Source of the DNA: Hevea brasiliensis
Lineage: Eukaryota > Streptophyta > Magnoliopsida > Malpighiales > Euphorbiaceae
Direction: 5' to 3'
NCBI RefSeq assembly: GCF_030052815.1
Contig: NC_079501.1
Coordinates: 90,686,296 to 90,750,295 of the forward strand
DNA length: 64,000 nucleotides
Positions 1 through 11,954 of the stretch are shown piece by piece. The position numbers and the translations under genes are program-made. The notes under the pieces were generated by a model. It made no database searches and was not told where the DNA came from. It saw only the letters and a program-made list of their open reading frames with translations. Each line of letters starts with the position of its first letter. Position 1 is the first letter of the stretch.

Positions 1-4
1 GCTC

Positions 5-541
5 ATGTCTCAAGCACTTGAGTTGGAAAGAATAGAATCAGAAGCAACCCCAGTGAAAGAAAAATCAGAGAAAGCTGAGAAATCAGAGAAAGACAAGGGG
101 GAAAAGTCTGTAGAGCCGAGTTCTGGTGGGACTTCTGGGAAAAAGAAGAAATTTAGCGGACCCAGCAGGGGTCGAGGTGGAAGATTTGGTAGGGGCCGAT
201 TCTCCGGACAGAGACCCCCTAGGTCTGGTCAGCAGTCGAGCAGGGGTTCACATTCTGCCCGCCCCTGTGAGACTTGTGGTAAGATTCATGGGGGGGAGTG
301 CTACTGGGCCACTGGAGCCTGCTTTAACTGCGGTGGCAAGGGCCATATAGCTAAAGACTGTACTAGTGCTCCGAGATATAGTCTAGCTCCTACTACTGCC
401 GAGGGATCTATTCAGAGTCCTGCTCTCAGAGGTTCATAGTTAGTTGGCAGAGGAAGAGGTAGAGGTAGAGGCACTGCTTCAAACAGTCAGGGCACAGTTG
501 GTCAGTCTGGACAAGGAAGTGCTTCAACCAGAATTTATACA
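5..541 (+). pseudogene. Element A Gag, C-terminal part with zinc knuckle
   Basis: C-terminal half of a gypsy Gag, the nucleocapsid protein that packages element RNA. A basic, Gly/Arg/Ser-rich stretch leads into a CCHC zinc knuckle with the form C-x2-C-x4-H-x4-C (CFNCGGKGHIAKDC, roughly positions 331-372), preceded by a second Cys-rich patch (CETCGKIHGGEC). The reading frame is interrupted by an in-frame TAG at 437-439 and then stays open straight into the protease without a frame change, so gag and pol formed one continuous frame as in element C. Upstream Gag is outside the window. Confidence 0.85.
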
Positions 542-3500
542 ATGGGACAGCGAGAAGAGGCTGAGACTTCTGATGTGGTAGCTGGTATATTCTCTATCTC
601 TGACCAAGAAGTATTTGTATTGTTTGATCCGGGTTCAACTCATTCATATGTTAGTGCTAGCATAGTTAGTTCACTTGCTGTTCCATGTGTGCAAATGGGT
701 TTTGAAGTGCTAGTAACTAGTCCATTAGGACAAGAGGTCCGGGTCAACAGAATTTATAGAGACTATCCTTTGGTGATCCAAGGACATGTTTTCCTGTCAA
801 ACTCGATTGAAATGCCCTTTAGAGAGTATGATATTATCTTGGGCATGGATTGGTTAGCCAGGCATTACGCTATGATTGGATCAGAGATCAAGATCACTTT
901 TGGTCTCCCTTTATACGGTGATGTGGTAATACACGGGGAGAGGCATTTACTGCCATCAAACATCATTTCGACTGCACTAGCCAGAAGAATGATCAGAAAG
1001 GGGTGTGAAGCATACTTGGCACATGTGATAGACACCCAAGTGGGGAGTCCAGCACTAAGGGACATCCCTACTGTATGTGATTTTCCAGATGTATTTCCTG
1101 ATGAATTGCCAGGATTACCTCCAGAAAGAGAGGTGCAGTTTAAGATTGATGTTATGCCTGGTGTGGACCCAATCTCCATAACACCATATAGAATGGCACC
1201 TGCAGAATTAAAAGAGTTAAAAGTACAGTTGCAAGAGTTGCTTGATAAGGGCTTTATCCGCCCTAGTGTGTCACCTTGGGGAGCGCCAGTGTTGTTTGTA
1301 AAAAGAAGGATGGCACTCTCCGGTTATGCATTGATTATCGGCAGTTGAATAAGATGACAATAAAGAATAGAAATCCATTGCCCCGTATTGATGATTTGTT
1401 TGATCAGTTGAGGGGTGCAGCTGTGTTCTCCAAAATTGACCTGAGATCAGGTTATTATCAGCTGAAAGTACTAGAGCAGAGTATTGCTAAAGCGCCTTGT
1501 AACTGCTATGGCCATTATGAGTTTTTGGTTATGCCATTCGGTTAACTAATGCTCCTACGCTTTTATGGATCTGATGAACACTATCTTCAGACCATACCTC
1601 GACCAGTTTGTTGTGGTATTTATAGATGATATATTGGTCTATTCGAGGAATGCAGAAGAGCATGATAGACATCTGCGGATTGTACTGCAGACTTTGAGAG
1701 AGAAACAGCTATATGCCAAATTGTCGAAGTGTAAATTTTGGCTGAAAGAAATATCCTTCTCGGGGCATGTAGTATCAGAAGAGGGCATAAAGGTAGATCC
1801 AAGTAAGATTGAAGCTGTCCTTAATTGGAGGCCACCTAAATGTCACGTAAATTTGCGCTTTAGGTTTAGCCGATACTACCGTAGATTTGTGAAGGGATTC
1901 CCCATGGTGGCATCTCCATTGACCATGTTGCTTAGAAAAGATGTAAAATTTCAGTGGACGGACTAATGCCAGCAGAGTTTTGATGAATTGAAGAGATGTT
2001 TGACTGAAGCTTCAGTCCTGACTTTACCTACTCTTGGTAAAGAATATACAGTATATAGTGATGCTTCTCATAATGGATTAGGCTGTGTATTGATGCAAGA
2101 TCAAAATGTCATTGCCTATGCATCACGCCAGCTAAAACCGCATGAGAGGAATTATCCAACACATAATTTGGAGCTTGCAGCTATTGTGTTTGCTCTTAAG
2201 ATCTGGAGGCACTATTTATATGGGGAAAAGTGTTACATCTATACAGATCATGAGAGTTTGAAGTATTTGGGCACCCAGAAAGAGCTGAATTTGAGACAGA
2301 GGAGATGGTTAGAGTTGATAAAAGACTACGATTGTCTGATAGACTATCAGCCAGGGAAAGCTAATGTTGTGGTTGATGCCTTAAGTCGCAAGACTATGGC
2401 AAGTCTACGGGTTACTCCTTTGTCTTTGGTACATGAGTTAAGATCATTGCATGCCAGCTTAGAGATTAATGATGATGGGCAGACAGCAGTTGCATGGCAT
2501 GTACAGCCAGTGTTGATGGATCAGATTAGAATGGCTGATCAGAATGATCAGAAGTATCAGAAGCTGTTGGAAGAAGTCAGGCAGGGCAAGAAACCAGAAT
2601 TCTCAATCAGAGATGATGGTCTACTACTACACCAGGGCAGAATATGTGTTCCCAATGATGTTGAATTGAGGAATATCATTTTGAAAGAAGCACATGAGTC
2701 TCCTTTTGCCATGCACCCTGGTGGCACAAAAATATATAGAGGGCTAAAGGAGCATTATTGGTGGATGGGTATGAAAAGAGGTGTGGCAGAGTTTGTATCC
2801 AAATGCCTAACTTGTCAGCAAGTGAAGGCAGAGCATCAAGTACCTACTGGGTTGTTACATCCACTACCAGTACTAGAATGGAAATGGGAAAGAATAACGA
2901 TGGATTTTGTGATGGGATTTTCGAGGACACAGAAGAGTTATGATGCAGTATGGGTCATTGTCGACAGACTAACTAAGTCTGCTCATTTTCTGCCAGTTCG
3001 GATGGATTATAGTTTGGAAAGATTGGCCAAGTTATACATCGATGAGATTGTGAGACTGCATGGAGTGCCAGTATCCATCGTGTCAGACAAAGATCCTAGG
3101 TTCACTTCTAGATTCTGGGGTAGTCTTCAGAGAGCCCTAGGAACTAGATTGAACTTCAGTACTGCATTCCATCCACAGACAGATGGCTAGTCTGAGAGGG
3201 TAATTCAGATCTTGGAGGACATGCTACGGGCTTGTGTGATTGAGTTTAAGGGTAGTTGGGATACACACTTGCCTTTGATTAAGTTTGCTTACAACAACAG
3301 CTACCAATCAAGCATTGGGATGCCTCCATATGAAGCTTTGTATGGCAGAAAATGTAGAACCCCGTTGTGTTGGGATGACGTGGGTGAAAGAAAGATGATT
3401 GGAGCAGAAATTGTTCAGCAAACTGAGGAGAAGATCAGGGTGATCCGAGATCGACTTAAGACTGCATCGGACCGTCAGAAGTCCTATAATGATTTGAAAA

Positions 3501-3943
3501 GAAGGGATATTGAATATGCAGTGGGTGAGAAAGTATTCCTCAGGGTTTCTCCTTCGAAGAGAATTATGAGATTCGGCAGAAAGGGGAAACTGAGTCCTCG
3601 TTTCATTGGGCCATATGAGGTCCTAGAAAGAGTGGGTTCTTTGGCATATCGGTTGGCACTACCTCCAGAGTTAGAAAAGATACATAATGTCTTCCATGTG
3701 TCTATGTTGAGGAGGTATCGATCGGACCCATCTCATGTACTACCAGTAGAGGAAATTGAAGTGAATCCAGACCTCACATATGAAGAAGAACCCATAGAGA
3801 TTCTGGCTTATGAGGTGAAGTAGTTACGGAACAAGCAGATACCATTGGTAAAAGTACTGTGGAACCATCATTCGGGCCAGGAGGCTACTTGGGAACGAGA
3901 AGAGGACATAAGGAGACAACACCCACAGCTATTCAAAGATTAG
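542..3943 (+). pseudogene. Element A Pol: protease, RT, RNase H, integrase, chromodomain tail
   Basis: Decayed gypsy polyprotein. Protease motif FDPGSTHSY lies near 625-650. RT fingers run from about 1180 ([12 protein letters not shown]), and the catalytic FIDD is at about 1620-1631. RNase H starts near 2045 ([10 protein letters not shown]). The integrase zinc finger (HESPF..HPGG..CLTC) is at 2690-2820, with DDE catalytic blocks at MDFV, SDKDP and the SERVIQ region. The chromodomain-like tail ends at 3943. Defects: a frameshift near 1300 and another near 1545 (one base short compared with element C), plus in-frame stops at 1964-1966, 3188-3190 and 3821-3823. At the last two, element C has CAG. 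It cannot encode an intact polyprotein. Confidence 0.92.
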
Positions 3944-3973
3944 TACCAGGTAAAATTTTGAGACGAAATTTAT

Positions 3974-3990
3974 TTTAAGGGGGGGAGAAT
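3974..3990 (+). other. Polypurine tract of element A
   Basis: A purine run (ttttaagggggggagaat) sits immediately before the TG that opens the 3' LTR. It is the plus-strand primer site for reverse transcription. The same block precedes the 3' LTR of element C at 45578-45594. Confidence 0.85.
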
Positions 3991-6900
3991 TGTAATACCC
4001 CGTTTGCATAGCCTGGTAGATTTCACTGTTCCGGTGACCGGTGTCGGTCCAGATAATTAAGAGGATTAGAACCACACTTAAGACAATTAGAGAAGCCATA
4101 AACACAAATAATTAGTAATGTTCGATTAGTTAGGTATAAACAAGAAAAACAAAACATAAGAAGTTAAACGAGCCAAGAGTCACAGCGATGGGTGACCTCC
4201 TCGGGAATGACTGCGAAGTCATTTTAAACACAAATTTCGAACCGTAAAAAGTGACGCTGCGGTCCTTAGGACCCTTATGGACACAGTGGAAAAGAGAAAA
4301 TCACGAAAAAGAACTGTTAAGTCAGTCAAATAATTAGGTCAGGGAACCGAAAGAAAAAGGGAATTATTTGCAAATCGGGATAAACCGGCGATGGGCAATT
4401 TGGTCAATTAACCCCGAGAGCTGACTCCTGACCTAACTGTCAAATAAAAATGGAGAAAAGAAAATTTTAGAATCGTGAATTAAATTAAGAACTAATAATA
4501 AAAAAAAAAGAAAAAATCAAAAAGTAAAAAGGTGATGACATCATGCATGACCTCATGCATGATGCCATAACTAAACTAATTAATTTAATTAATTAATTGG
4601 AAATTTTGTGGTCTTCCATAACTAAAATAAATAAAGAAAATAAAAGAAAAAAAAAGTAAAAATCACTTCTTCTTCCTTCCATCTTGCCGCTCCATCTTCC
4701 TCCATAACTCCCATGAAAATTTTTTTATCTAAGCTTAAATTCCTCCACCCAATTTACATAACTCCCCTAAAAACCTCACTAGACCTTGCAATCTCAACTT
4801 AAGAACAAGAAAGAAAGAAGAAAGGAGGAGAGGAATTAAAGAATTGGTGTTTAAGTTGAGGTTAGTTTATTAACTTGTCATTTTTCCATATTAAATGCAT
4901 ATGTGATGGTTGAAATGAGCTTAGAATTAATTAAATGAAATGAAAATATGGGGGAAGGACTATTATTGAAATTTCGTGCAGCTTGGAGGGAGTATGATTT
5001 TGTATGGCTTGAGGGTTTTGAATGAGTTTAGAAACCTTACTTAGTTGAATGATTAGCATTAAAACCATTAAATGTAGTTAAATGCATGAGATGAATGAGT
5101 TAGGGTTTGAATGTTAGGGTTTGTGAACCAAATTTTAGAGAAATGCATAAATGATATCTTTGACCAATTGTGAACTGAAAAATGGTCAATAATGACCAAA
5201 GGAGATGTGTGGAAATTGTTAGAATGGAAGTCAAATTCGTAGGTTAAATGGTCATGCTGCTGGCAGCATGACCAAACCAACTTTGAAGGACCAAAACAGA
5301 AATTTTACAAGTCCAATTGATATGCCATCAATTGGGGATGAAAATAGATGTAAAATGGCACAATTTTCATTAAGGAACCATGGCCAAAAACTGACCAAAA
5401 CTTAGTGAACCAATTGACCAAAGTGAAATGAGAGCGGTCACATCAGACAAATGACCAAATGAACAGTAATTGTTCATTTGGTCATAACTCGAGCTAGGAA
5501 GGTCAAAATGACCTGAACTTTTACCAGTAATTAGATAAGATATAGATCTAAAACTTTCATCAAGAATACCAACCCAAATTATGCCATTAACCTAATCAAA
5601 TGATTAAGCAAATTTGAGTTACTGAACCTGCAAAACTGCAGATTTCCATTTGAACAGTAAAGTTCCAATGGCTATAACTCTCTCTAGAAAACTCCGATTT
5701 TGGTGATTCTTAAACCGATGGAAACCTAAGACATAGTAAAACATTTCGTATGAAGGAAATTAGACCAAATTATGGACTTAACTTGGTCAAATTATTGAAT
5801 GAAGTTGGATAAAAAATCTGCCAGAACCTAAATTGCAGCATGAACAGTGCATGTGAACAGTAATTGTATTTTGGCTATAACTTGAGCTACAAAACTCCAA
5901 TTGGGGTGATCCAAAAATGAGAATACACTTAAGACAATAAGGAACATTGTCTATGAAGGAAGTTTTACCAAATTCCAACAGTAAAAGGGCCAATAGAACA
6001 GTGTAACTTTGGACTCCAAAACTGAAATTTACCAAATTTGCCTAAAAGACTTAGGATTTGAGTAAACAATCAAAACCAACAAGTTTAGTGACCAAAATGT
6101 GGTATGTGGGTGAAGTTGGAGTTCCCATACCTATCAAGCCTTAGAAAGTCAATTATTTGACTTGAATAGTGTAGTGAATAGTAACCCAAAACACAAAAAT
6201 TTCGAGAACGTCGAATTTAACACGTTAGAATTAGGTAAATGTGAAGCTAAATTTATTTTGGATTTGTGTTAAGTTCTAGTACTGAAACATTGTAAAATTG
6301 TGTGTTTCAGTTGAAAAGAATATCGGGAAGGAACCCGAGGAACCGAGTTGAGGCTAAGGGACGACTCGCTTGAGGTTTGTGCACAACATCTCCATGCTTT
6401 AAAATTCATTGATAAAGTGAACGAAATATGTATTTTACTTGTGCTTTGGAATTGTTGAAAGTTTAATGGTTACATTATTTATGATGTTTTGATTTAAACT
6501 GTGAAAGTTATTATGTATATTTGAAATGACAATGTTTAGCAAATTGTTAAGATAAGTTTTGAAACCACAGTGTCAAGATCATATATTTGAACACCTCACT
6601 AGCACGACTAGTGGGGGTAATTAGTTTCGAATTTTGATTCCTTCTCTGGAGAAATGTTGAGGTGTGCCAGTAGAAGAGGATGTGAATGGATATCCATACA
6701 TTTGAGCTAGCTAGCCTTGTGATGTGATTTCTCTTTAGCCTCTGGCTATTGAGATTCTATTTGTTTCGAATGGCATGATTTAACTGTGGGTCTTATGAAA
6801 TGTGTTTTGATACTTCGAAATGAACGTGGTTTGCATTAAAATCTCATAATTCATGTTTTGTGTTTAATGCTCATGTTTAGTCAAATTTTTGAATAAATAT

Positions 6901-7695
6901 GATTTTATTTTTGCATAAAGATTATTTTAGTATGTTGTGCACCACTGAGTCCTAGTACTCAGCGATAGCTTTTATTGCTGTCGCAGATACAGAGACGAGA
7001 GGAGCAGCAAACTGAGCTGCTAAAGATTGATGATCATTCAGCCTAAAGTCTTCGGGTATAATTTATACCCTAATTGTAAATATTTCTTTTGATATATATA
7101 TTGCACATAAATGTATGAACATGTAAAAATGGGTCTTGAGTAGTTGTATAAAATTTGTGTAAAGTTGTAATATATATTGTAGTTTGAAATTCTCTTAATG
7201 TAAATTTTGTAATGATCTATTCAAATTATTTTGTTTCTAATGAAATATGAATGGAACTATTTTATTTAATTTGAATGAAATGGATTGATAGTATTTTGAT
7301 GATCATTGGATACTGGATTTGAAATTGAAAGTTGATAAATGTGTTGAGAAATTGTTTGAGATTGAGTTTGAAATTGAAGCAGTTGTTGAGAAAATTTTTA
7401 GAAGTGTTTTTTTACAGGTATTTGAAGAACTGTTTTCTCAAAATACAGATAGAACTCTGTCAAAATTTTTATAAAATTTGCAGAAAAATAAAATGGGCCA
7501 AAGTTTCCAACTAGCTTTCAACTTAGTTACATATTTTAAATACTTATTAGAAATGCTCACCACTTATAAAAAATAAGAAAATTGTTTTAAAATCCCTTGT
7601 AGAGTACTTAATGAGTTATCGGTAGGTGAAGTGCGGTAGTTCATTAGGTATTCTACAGGATCATGTTATGCCTTACAAAGGGGTAAGGTGTGACA
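3991..7695 (+). repeat. 3' LTR of element A (about 3.7 kb)
   Basis: Starts TGTAATACCCC and ends GTGTGACA. It is clearly homologous, though diverged, to the two LTRs of element C: shared opening (gttccggtgaccggtgt), shared 3' portion with two hairpins at 6945-6984, and a shared ending (ttatgcctta..gggta.ggtgtgaca). It is about 3.7 kb, long for a plant gypsy LTR but equal to element C. It contains several diverged internal units around the phrase cataactcgagct (5480, 5670, 5875). No supported protein-coding gene lies in it. Confidence 0.9.
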
Positions 7696-10048
7696 AAGCA
7701 AGTCTTCGTGTATTGCCTCACATCCTCTTCTAATTAAGGCCAGTAATATCCCTGCTTCAACAGAGCCAATGTGCGCTGCCACCCTGGATGTCCAGCCCAC
7801 AAGGTATCATGATATTCCTGTAGTAAAAGTTTCCTCAAATTTCCAACCTTTGAGACATACACTTGATTTCTTCGGGTCATCAAGAGATCATCGTCTAACC
7901 AAAATTGTTCGGTCTTCCCCTCTTCTACCAATTTCATCAATGCTACTGCTTGGGAATCCTTCTTTAAGCTATCTCGAATTTGTCTTCGCAATGACGTGTC
8001 TACCTGGCTTCTTGATAAGGTTGCTAAGTTCAATTTCCTGCTCAATGCATCTACAACCCGATTAGAACTCCCTGGCTTGTACTCGAATAGGATATCGAAC
8101 TCTGCTAGGCATTCTTGCTATCGTGCTTGTTTGGGAGTCAACTTTGGTTGAGAGAGGAAGTGGCTCACTGCTGTATTATCCGTCTTCACTATAAATCTTG
8201 ACCCCAACAAATAGTATCTCCATGTATGAAGACAGTGTACTACCACTAATAACTCTTTCTCTTGAGCTGTATATCGAAGTCCGGCATCTTTTAGTTTTCG
8301 ACTTTCAAAAGTAATTGGATAGCCTTCTTGCATCAAAACTCCTCACAGTGCTAAGTCTGAAGCATCGGTGTGTACCTCAAAAGGTTTTGTCATATCCGGG
8401 AGAGATAACACTAGTTCTGCTATTATCATTTGCTTCAATTTTTCAAATGCCGCTTGACAGTCTACAGTCCACTGCCATTTATTTCCCTTCCGTAACAACT
8501 TTGTGAGGGGGTAGATCTTTTGTGAATAGCCTTGCATGAATCATCGGTAGTAGTTTGCTAATCCCAAGAATGATCTCAATTCTGTAAGACCCTTGGGTAC
8601 CGGCCAATCCTGAATTGCCCTTATCTTGGCTTGGTCCATCCGGATTCTCCCTTGTTCGATCACATGGCCCAGAAACTTAATCCTGGTTTGGGCAAAAGTA
8701 CATTTCTCCTTCTTCAGAACAGTTTGTTCTCCCTCAATTTTTCAAAAACAAGGCGAAGATGTTCTTTGTGCTCTTGTAAGGTGGAGCTATACACCATAAT
8801 ATTATCGAGGTATACCACCACGAACTTGTCCAGGTAGTCATGAAAAACCTAATTCATTAGAGTGCAGAAAGTGGCAGGAGCATTTGTTAGTCCAGAGGGC
8901 ATTATAAGGAATTCAAAAGCACCATACCATGTTACACAAGTAGTTTTCGGCTCATCTCCTTCTTTGATACGAACTTGATGATATCCCGATCGAAGATCTA
9001 ACTTGGTGAAAAATTTAGCTTGCCCCAACTGGTCGAAGAAGTCTGCAATCAAGGGAATGGGATGCTTGTTTCGTATTTTGACTTTATTAAGAGCCTGATA
9101 ATCCACACAAAGTCTCAAGCTACCATCTTGCTTCTTTTGAAAAAGGACTGGAGCACCAAATGGAGCTTTCGCTGGTCGAATAAATCCTGCTTCCAATAAC
9201 TCATCCAACTGCTTCCTTAATTCTGCCAATTCTGGTGGGGCCATTCTATAAGGGGCTCTTGCAGGAAGTTTGGTTCCTGGCAATAGCTCGATCTCATGAT
9301 CTATACCACGTCGGGGCGGCAAGACCGCATGTAACTGCTCGGGCATTACATCTTGAAACTTAGCCATCACATCTTGAATCTGCGAAGGGAATGGGGGTGC
9401 TTTTCCCCCTTCTTTGACAATAGGAACTACCACATATGACTGCTCCCTACGCTTGACACCGTTTTTAAACTGGAGGGCCGATAACAACTTCTTTTTACTG
9501 ATTGGGCTAAAACTTGTGAAAATGGTACATGGCTTGTCTCCCATTAATAAGATACAATCTGCAGTTGGGACTGGGATTGCTCGAGCTCTTTTTAAAAATT
9601 CCATTCTGATTACTACATCAAGGTCATCAAGGGGAGTCACTGTGAAATCTATTTCGCCTTTCCAAGGTCCCATCTGACAGGACACCCACGAGTAACTCCT
9701 ACGGTGTTCAAGGCTTGAGAATTCGCTGCTTTTATCTTTCTTGCATCGGTTTGCACCGTTAGCTTAAACCGGGTCACCAATGTGTCAGCTACAAAATTAT
9801 TAGTGGCACCAGTGTCTACCAAGGCCCTGGCATTTTTCCCATTTATGAGTAAGTCCACATACATCAATCCCCTCTCGGTAGTAGCTATTGGTTTTTGTTT
9901 TTCCAAAGCTCCAAGAATTCGTAAGGCACCCATTACTGATGCATCACGATCATTCGATTCCCTATCTTCTTTTTCTTCTTCTTCAGGCTTCTTTCTTCTT
10001 TTCTTCCTCAAAGATGGCCTTTAAGGCACTTAAAGCACTCTTGGTTGG
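7696..10048 (-). pseudogene. Element D Pol: protease, RT, RNase H, integrase N-terminus
   Basis: Broken gypsy Pol on the minus strand. The protease carries ALVDTGATNNF at about 9800. RT runs from about 9390 down to 8560, with [12 protein letters not shown] and LDLRSGYHQ. The catalytic box reads YLDN near 8790-8800 instead of YLDD, so the second catalytic aspartate is lost. RNase H lies at about 8540-8118 (EVHTDASDLAL). The integrase N-terminus at 8045-7696 keeps the two His of the HHCC finger (EYHDTLWAGHPGW) and ends after the first Cys region where element A begins. There are frame changes near 10011, 9660 and 8850 and in-frame stops near 8340 and 7735. It is non-functional. Confidence 0.88.
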
Positions 10049-10144
10049 ACATTCTCCAGCCTGATGTGGCCCATCACAGAGAAAGCATTTCAACGGATTA
10101 TTCTTAAAGGAGTTGGTCTTCTTAGTGGACATGTGTGCTGACCC

Positions 10145-11353
10145 CTATCTTGAGTTACCCTGCTCCCTATTTTGGCTCATAGGTTTGTTGGTGTTAGGCC
10201 CCAAGTTCCAAGTTCTCCTCTCAGTCCCTCCAAAGGTGGAGTTGCTCCGATCCACTCCCCCACTCAAATTTCGACCCCATTTGTTTGGGCGATTATCTGA
10301 ACCTAGTGGAGAGTTAAACTTTCTCTTTGAGGCATTGCTTGTATAATCATCGAGACTTTCAGCTGCAGCCAAGGCAGTACTAAGTTCTTTCACTCCCTGT
10401 CTGACCAGTTCATTCCTGGCCCATGGCTTTAGACCCTTTTGGAAGTTGAACAATCTGTCAGCTTCAGACATATCCTTAATGTCAAGCATGAGTGTCGTGA
10501 AGATTCTTACATATTCTCGGATAGAGCCTGTGTGTTGTAACTCTGCTAGCTTGCACTGTGCATTATAGGCCGCATTCTCAGGATAAAATTGAGCCTTTAG
10601 TGCCTTCTTGAAATCATCCCATGTGACAATGGAACATTGGCCAGAAATAGATTGCTCCACTTTGGTTCTCCACCATAGTTTCGCATCATTGGCCAAATAT
10701 AAAGGCACAATCTTCAATTTACCTGCATCAGAGTCATTTTTGGTAGCAGTGAAGTATAATTCCATGTCAAAGATGAAATTATCTACTTCCCTGGCATCAC
10801 GGGCACCTCCGAAAGACTTGGGCTCAGGGATTTTGGCTTTTCCCATCTCAAAGGCTCCCCCATTCGAATTGCTTGCCACTTTCATGAGCAAGTTCACCTG
10901 TCCTTGCAACACTTGGACTTCTCCTTGAAGTGTCTTTGCGATTTCGACGACATCTTCTTTCATATCATTCACACTATCCACTAAGGAATTATGGGCGATG
11001 GTGAGGGCTTTTAAACTTTCTACACAATCCCCTGTTTGAGAGGCCTCTGCCTCTAATGCGAGCACTCTGCTCTCAATATCCCCCAATTGGATAATGTTTG
11101 TTGGTAGGGAATTTTGGATGGCCTCAAGCTCTATTGGCTCATCCTCACCCCCAATCAATTTGGCTACCACAGCCACAAGTTGCTCAACTTCCTCTTGTAG
11201 CACCTCAACGTGCTTATTTCGTTGCTCAAGAGAGAGGCGGACAACTTCAAGTTCTTTTGTCAGTGCCTCGTATGTGGGACAATTATCAATGAGAGCAAAA
11301 GTGTCATCAACCCTTCTCTCAAGGGCATCAAGTTGATTAGTAAGGTTAGTCAT
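10145..11353 (-). CDS. Element D Gag-like ORF (402 aa), zinc knuckle beyond a stop
   Basis: Long open frame starting MTNLTNQLDALERRV. The first 180 residues are Glu/Leu/Val-rich with heptad-like spacing (LEVVRLSLEQRN, VEVLQEEVEQL), suggesting a coiled coil. Residues of about 190-330 form the gypsy Gag capsid-like domain (REVDNFIFDMELYF, WRTKVEQ, FKKALKAQFYPENAAYNAQCKLAELQHTGSIREYV). The frame closes with TAG at 10145-10147, but the same frame continues and encodes the CCHC zinc knuckle at 10049-10087 (CFLCDGPHQAGEC). The natural Gag therefore probably extended past this stop. The start is favoured because it lies about 30 bases inside the primer binding site. Confidence 0.8.
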   Translation of the reverse strand: MTNLTNQLDALERRVDDTFALIDNCPTYEALTKELEVVRLSLEQRNKHVEVLQEEVEQLVAVVAKLIGGEDEPIELEAIQNSLPTNIIQLGDIESRVLALEAEASQTGDCVESLKALTIAHNSLVDSVNDMKEDVVEIAKTLQGEVQVLQGQVNLLMKVASNSNGGAFEMGKAKIPEPKSFGGARDAREVDNFIFDMELYFTATKNDSDAGKLKIVPLYLANDAKLWWRTKVEQSISGQCSIVTWDDFKKALKAQFYPENAAYNAQCKLAELQHTGSIREYVRIFTTLMLDIKDMSEADRLFNFQKGLKPWARNELVRQGVKELSTALAAAESLDDYTSNASKRKFNSPLGSDNRPNKWGRNLSGGVDRSNSTFGGTERRTWNLGPNTNKPMSQNREQGNSR

Positions 11354-11382
11354 CCTCGATTCAGCTCACGGATCAATCGCTA

Positions 11383-11393
11383 CTCTGATACCA
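11383..11393 (-). other. Primer binding site of element D (initiator tRNA-Met type)
   Basis: Read on the minus strand this is TGGTATCAGAG, two bases after the LTR end (TGACA). It matches the 3' end complement of plant initiator tRNA-Met, the primer used by most plant gypsy elements. Confidence 0.8.
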
Positions 11394-11395
11394 AC

Positions 11396-11954
11396 TGTCA
11401 TGGGCCCAGCTTCAACACTCAGTTGGGACCGTGTGGCACTTGGCTTGAACTCTTCAAGATAAGTCAACCCACAAGAATTTCACAACAAACTGCGAGAAAT
11501 CAAAGACATGATTAGCATTAGGCCAAGTTAGGCTAATTTTGGGAGGCATCACAAACATTTCATATAAATGGGGCAACACATAAGCAAGCAACACAAGCAT
11601 GAAAGGCATAGCAAAGAACGGCACAGGCATTTCATGAAAAGGCTACTTTATTCATTCATGAAACATAATTACAACCAGTCCATTATAAGCAGGGGAAAAA
11701 CCTATAAGGAGCACACAACGGGACACAGCAAGCACAGTGACTAGCTAGGCCAGTTGCCCACCCAAAGCTAACCAGTCACTCCCCCCTAAAGAGCATTTGG
11801 GACATAATGCCTTGTGGTAGGAGGATATATCAATATGCTTGAGTAATCACACCCCTAAAATTACATAAATAAAAATAAAATACAAATTGTCTCTTTTGCC
11901 CCTTAAAGAGGTTATGTTACATATCATTCTACCCTAACTTCCTACCCCTTGACA
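11396..11954 (-). repeat. 5' LTR of element D (about 0.56 kb)
   Basis: On the minus strand it begins TGTCAAGGGG at 11954 and ends CATGACA at 11396, next to the primer binding site. The inner boundary is firm. The outer boundary is inferred from the TG and from the sudden start, at 11955, of sequence homologous to the LTR of element B. The partner LTR is not in the window. Confidence 0.7.

Larger units (their letters stand above)
1..7695 (+). mobile_element. Element A: Ty3/gypsy chromovirus, 5' part outside window
   Basis: The right-hand part of an LTR retrotransposon: end of gag, pol in the order protease, reverse transcriptase, RNase H, integrase, then a polypurine tract and a 3' LTR running from TG at 3991 to CA at 7695. 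The order RT before integrase is that of Ty3/gypsy, and the C-terminal tail around 3850-3940 (conserved EATWE and PQLF) is the degenerate chromodomain of chromoviruses, probably the Tekay/Del clade. It is the same family as element C (37030-49293). It is inserted in element D: D integrase coding sequence begins directly at 7696. The 5' LTR and most of gag must lie to the left of the window. Family call is by reading; clade name is inference. Confidence 0.93.
7696..11954 (-). mobile_element. Element D: second gypsy chromovirus, cut by element A
   Basis: Minus-strand Ty3/gypsy element of a different lineage. Reading right to left: a 5' LTR (11954 to 11396), a primer binding site, gag, protease, RT, RNase H, and the start of integrase. 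It stops at the edge of element A inside the integrase zinc finger, so the rest should continue left of element A. The RT sequence ([30 protein letters not shown]) and the CCHC knuckle with only three residues before His (CFLCDGPHQAGEC) resemble the Reina/CRM/Galadriel group of chromoviruses; the exact clade is uncertain. Confidence 0.88.

Noticed and set aside
7332..7514. 60-codon open frame in LTR A and its counterparts at 40398 and 48958
   Set aside because: It lies in LTR 3' sequence; the reading frames in A and C do not give similar proteins, so it is not conserved as coding.
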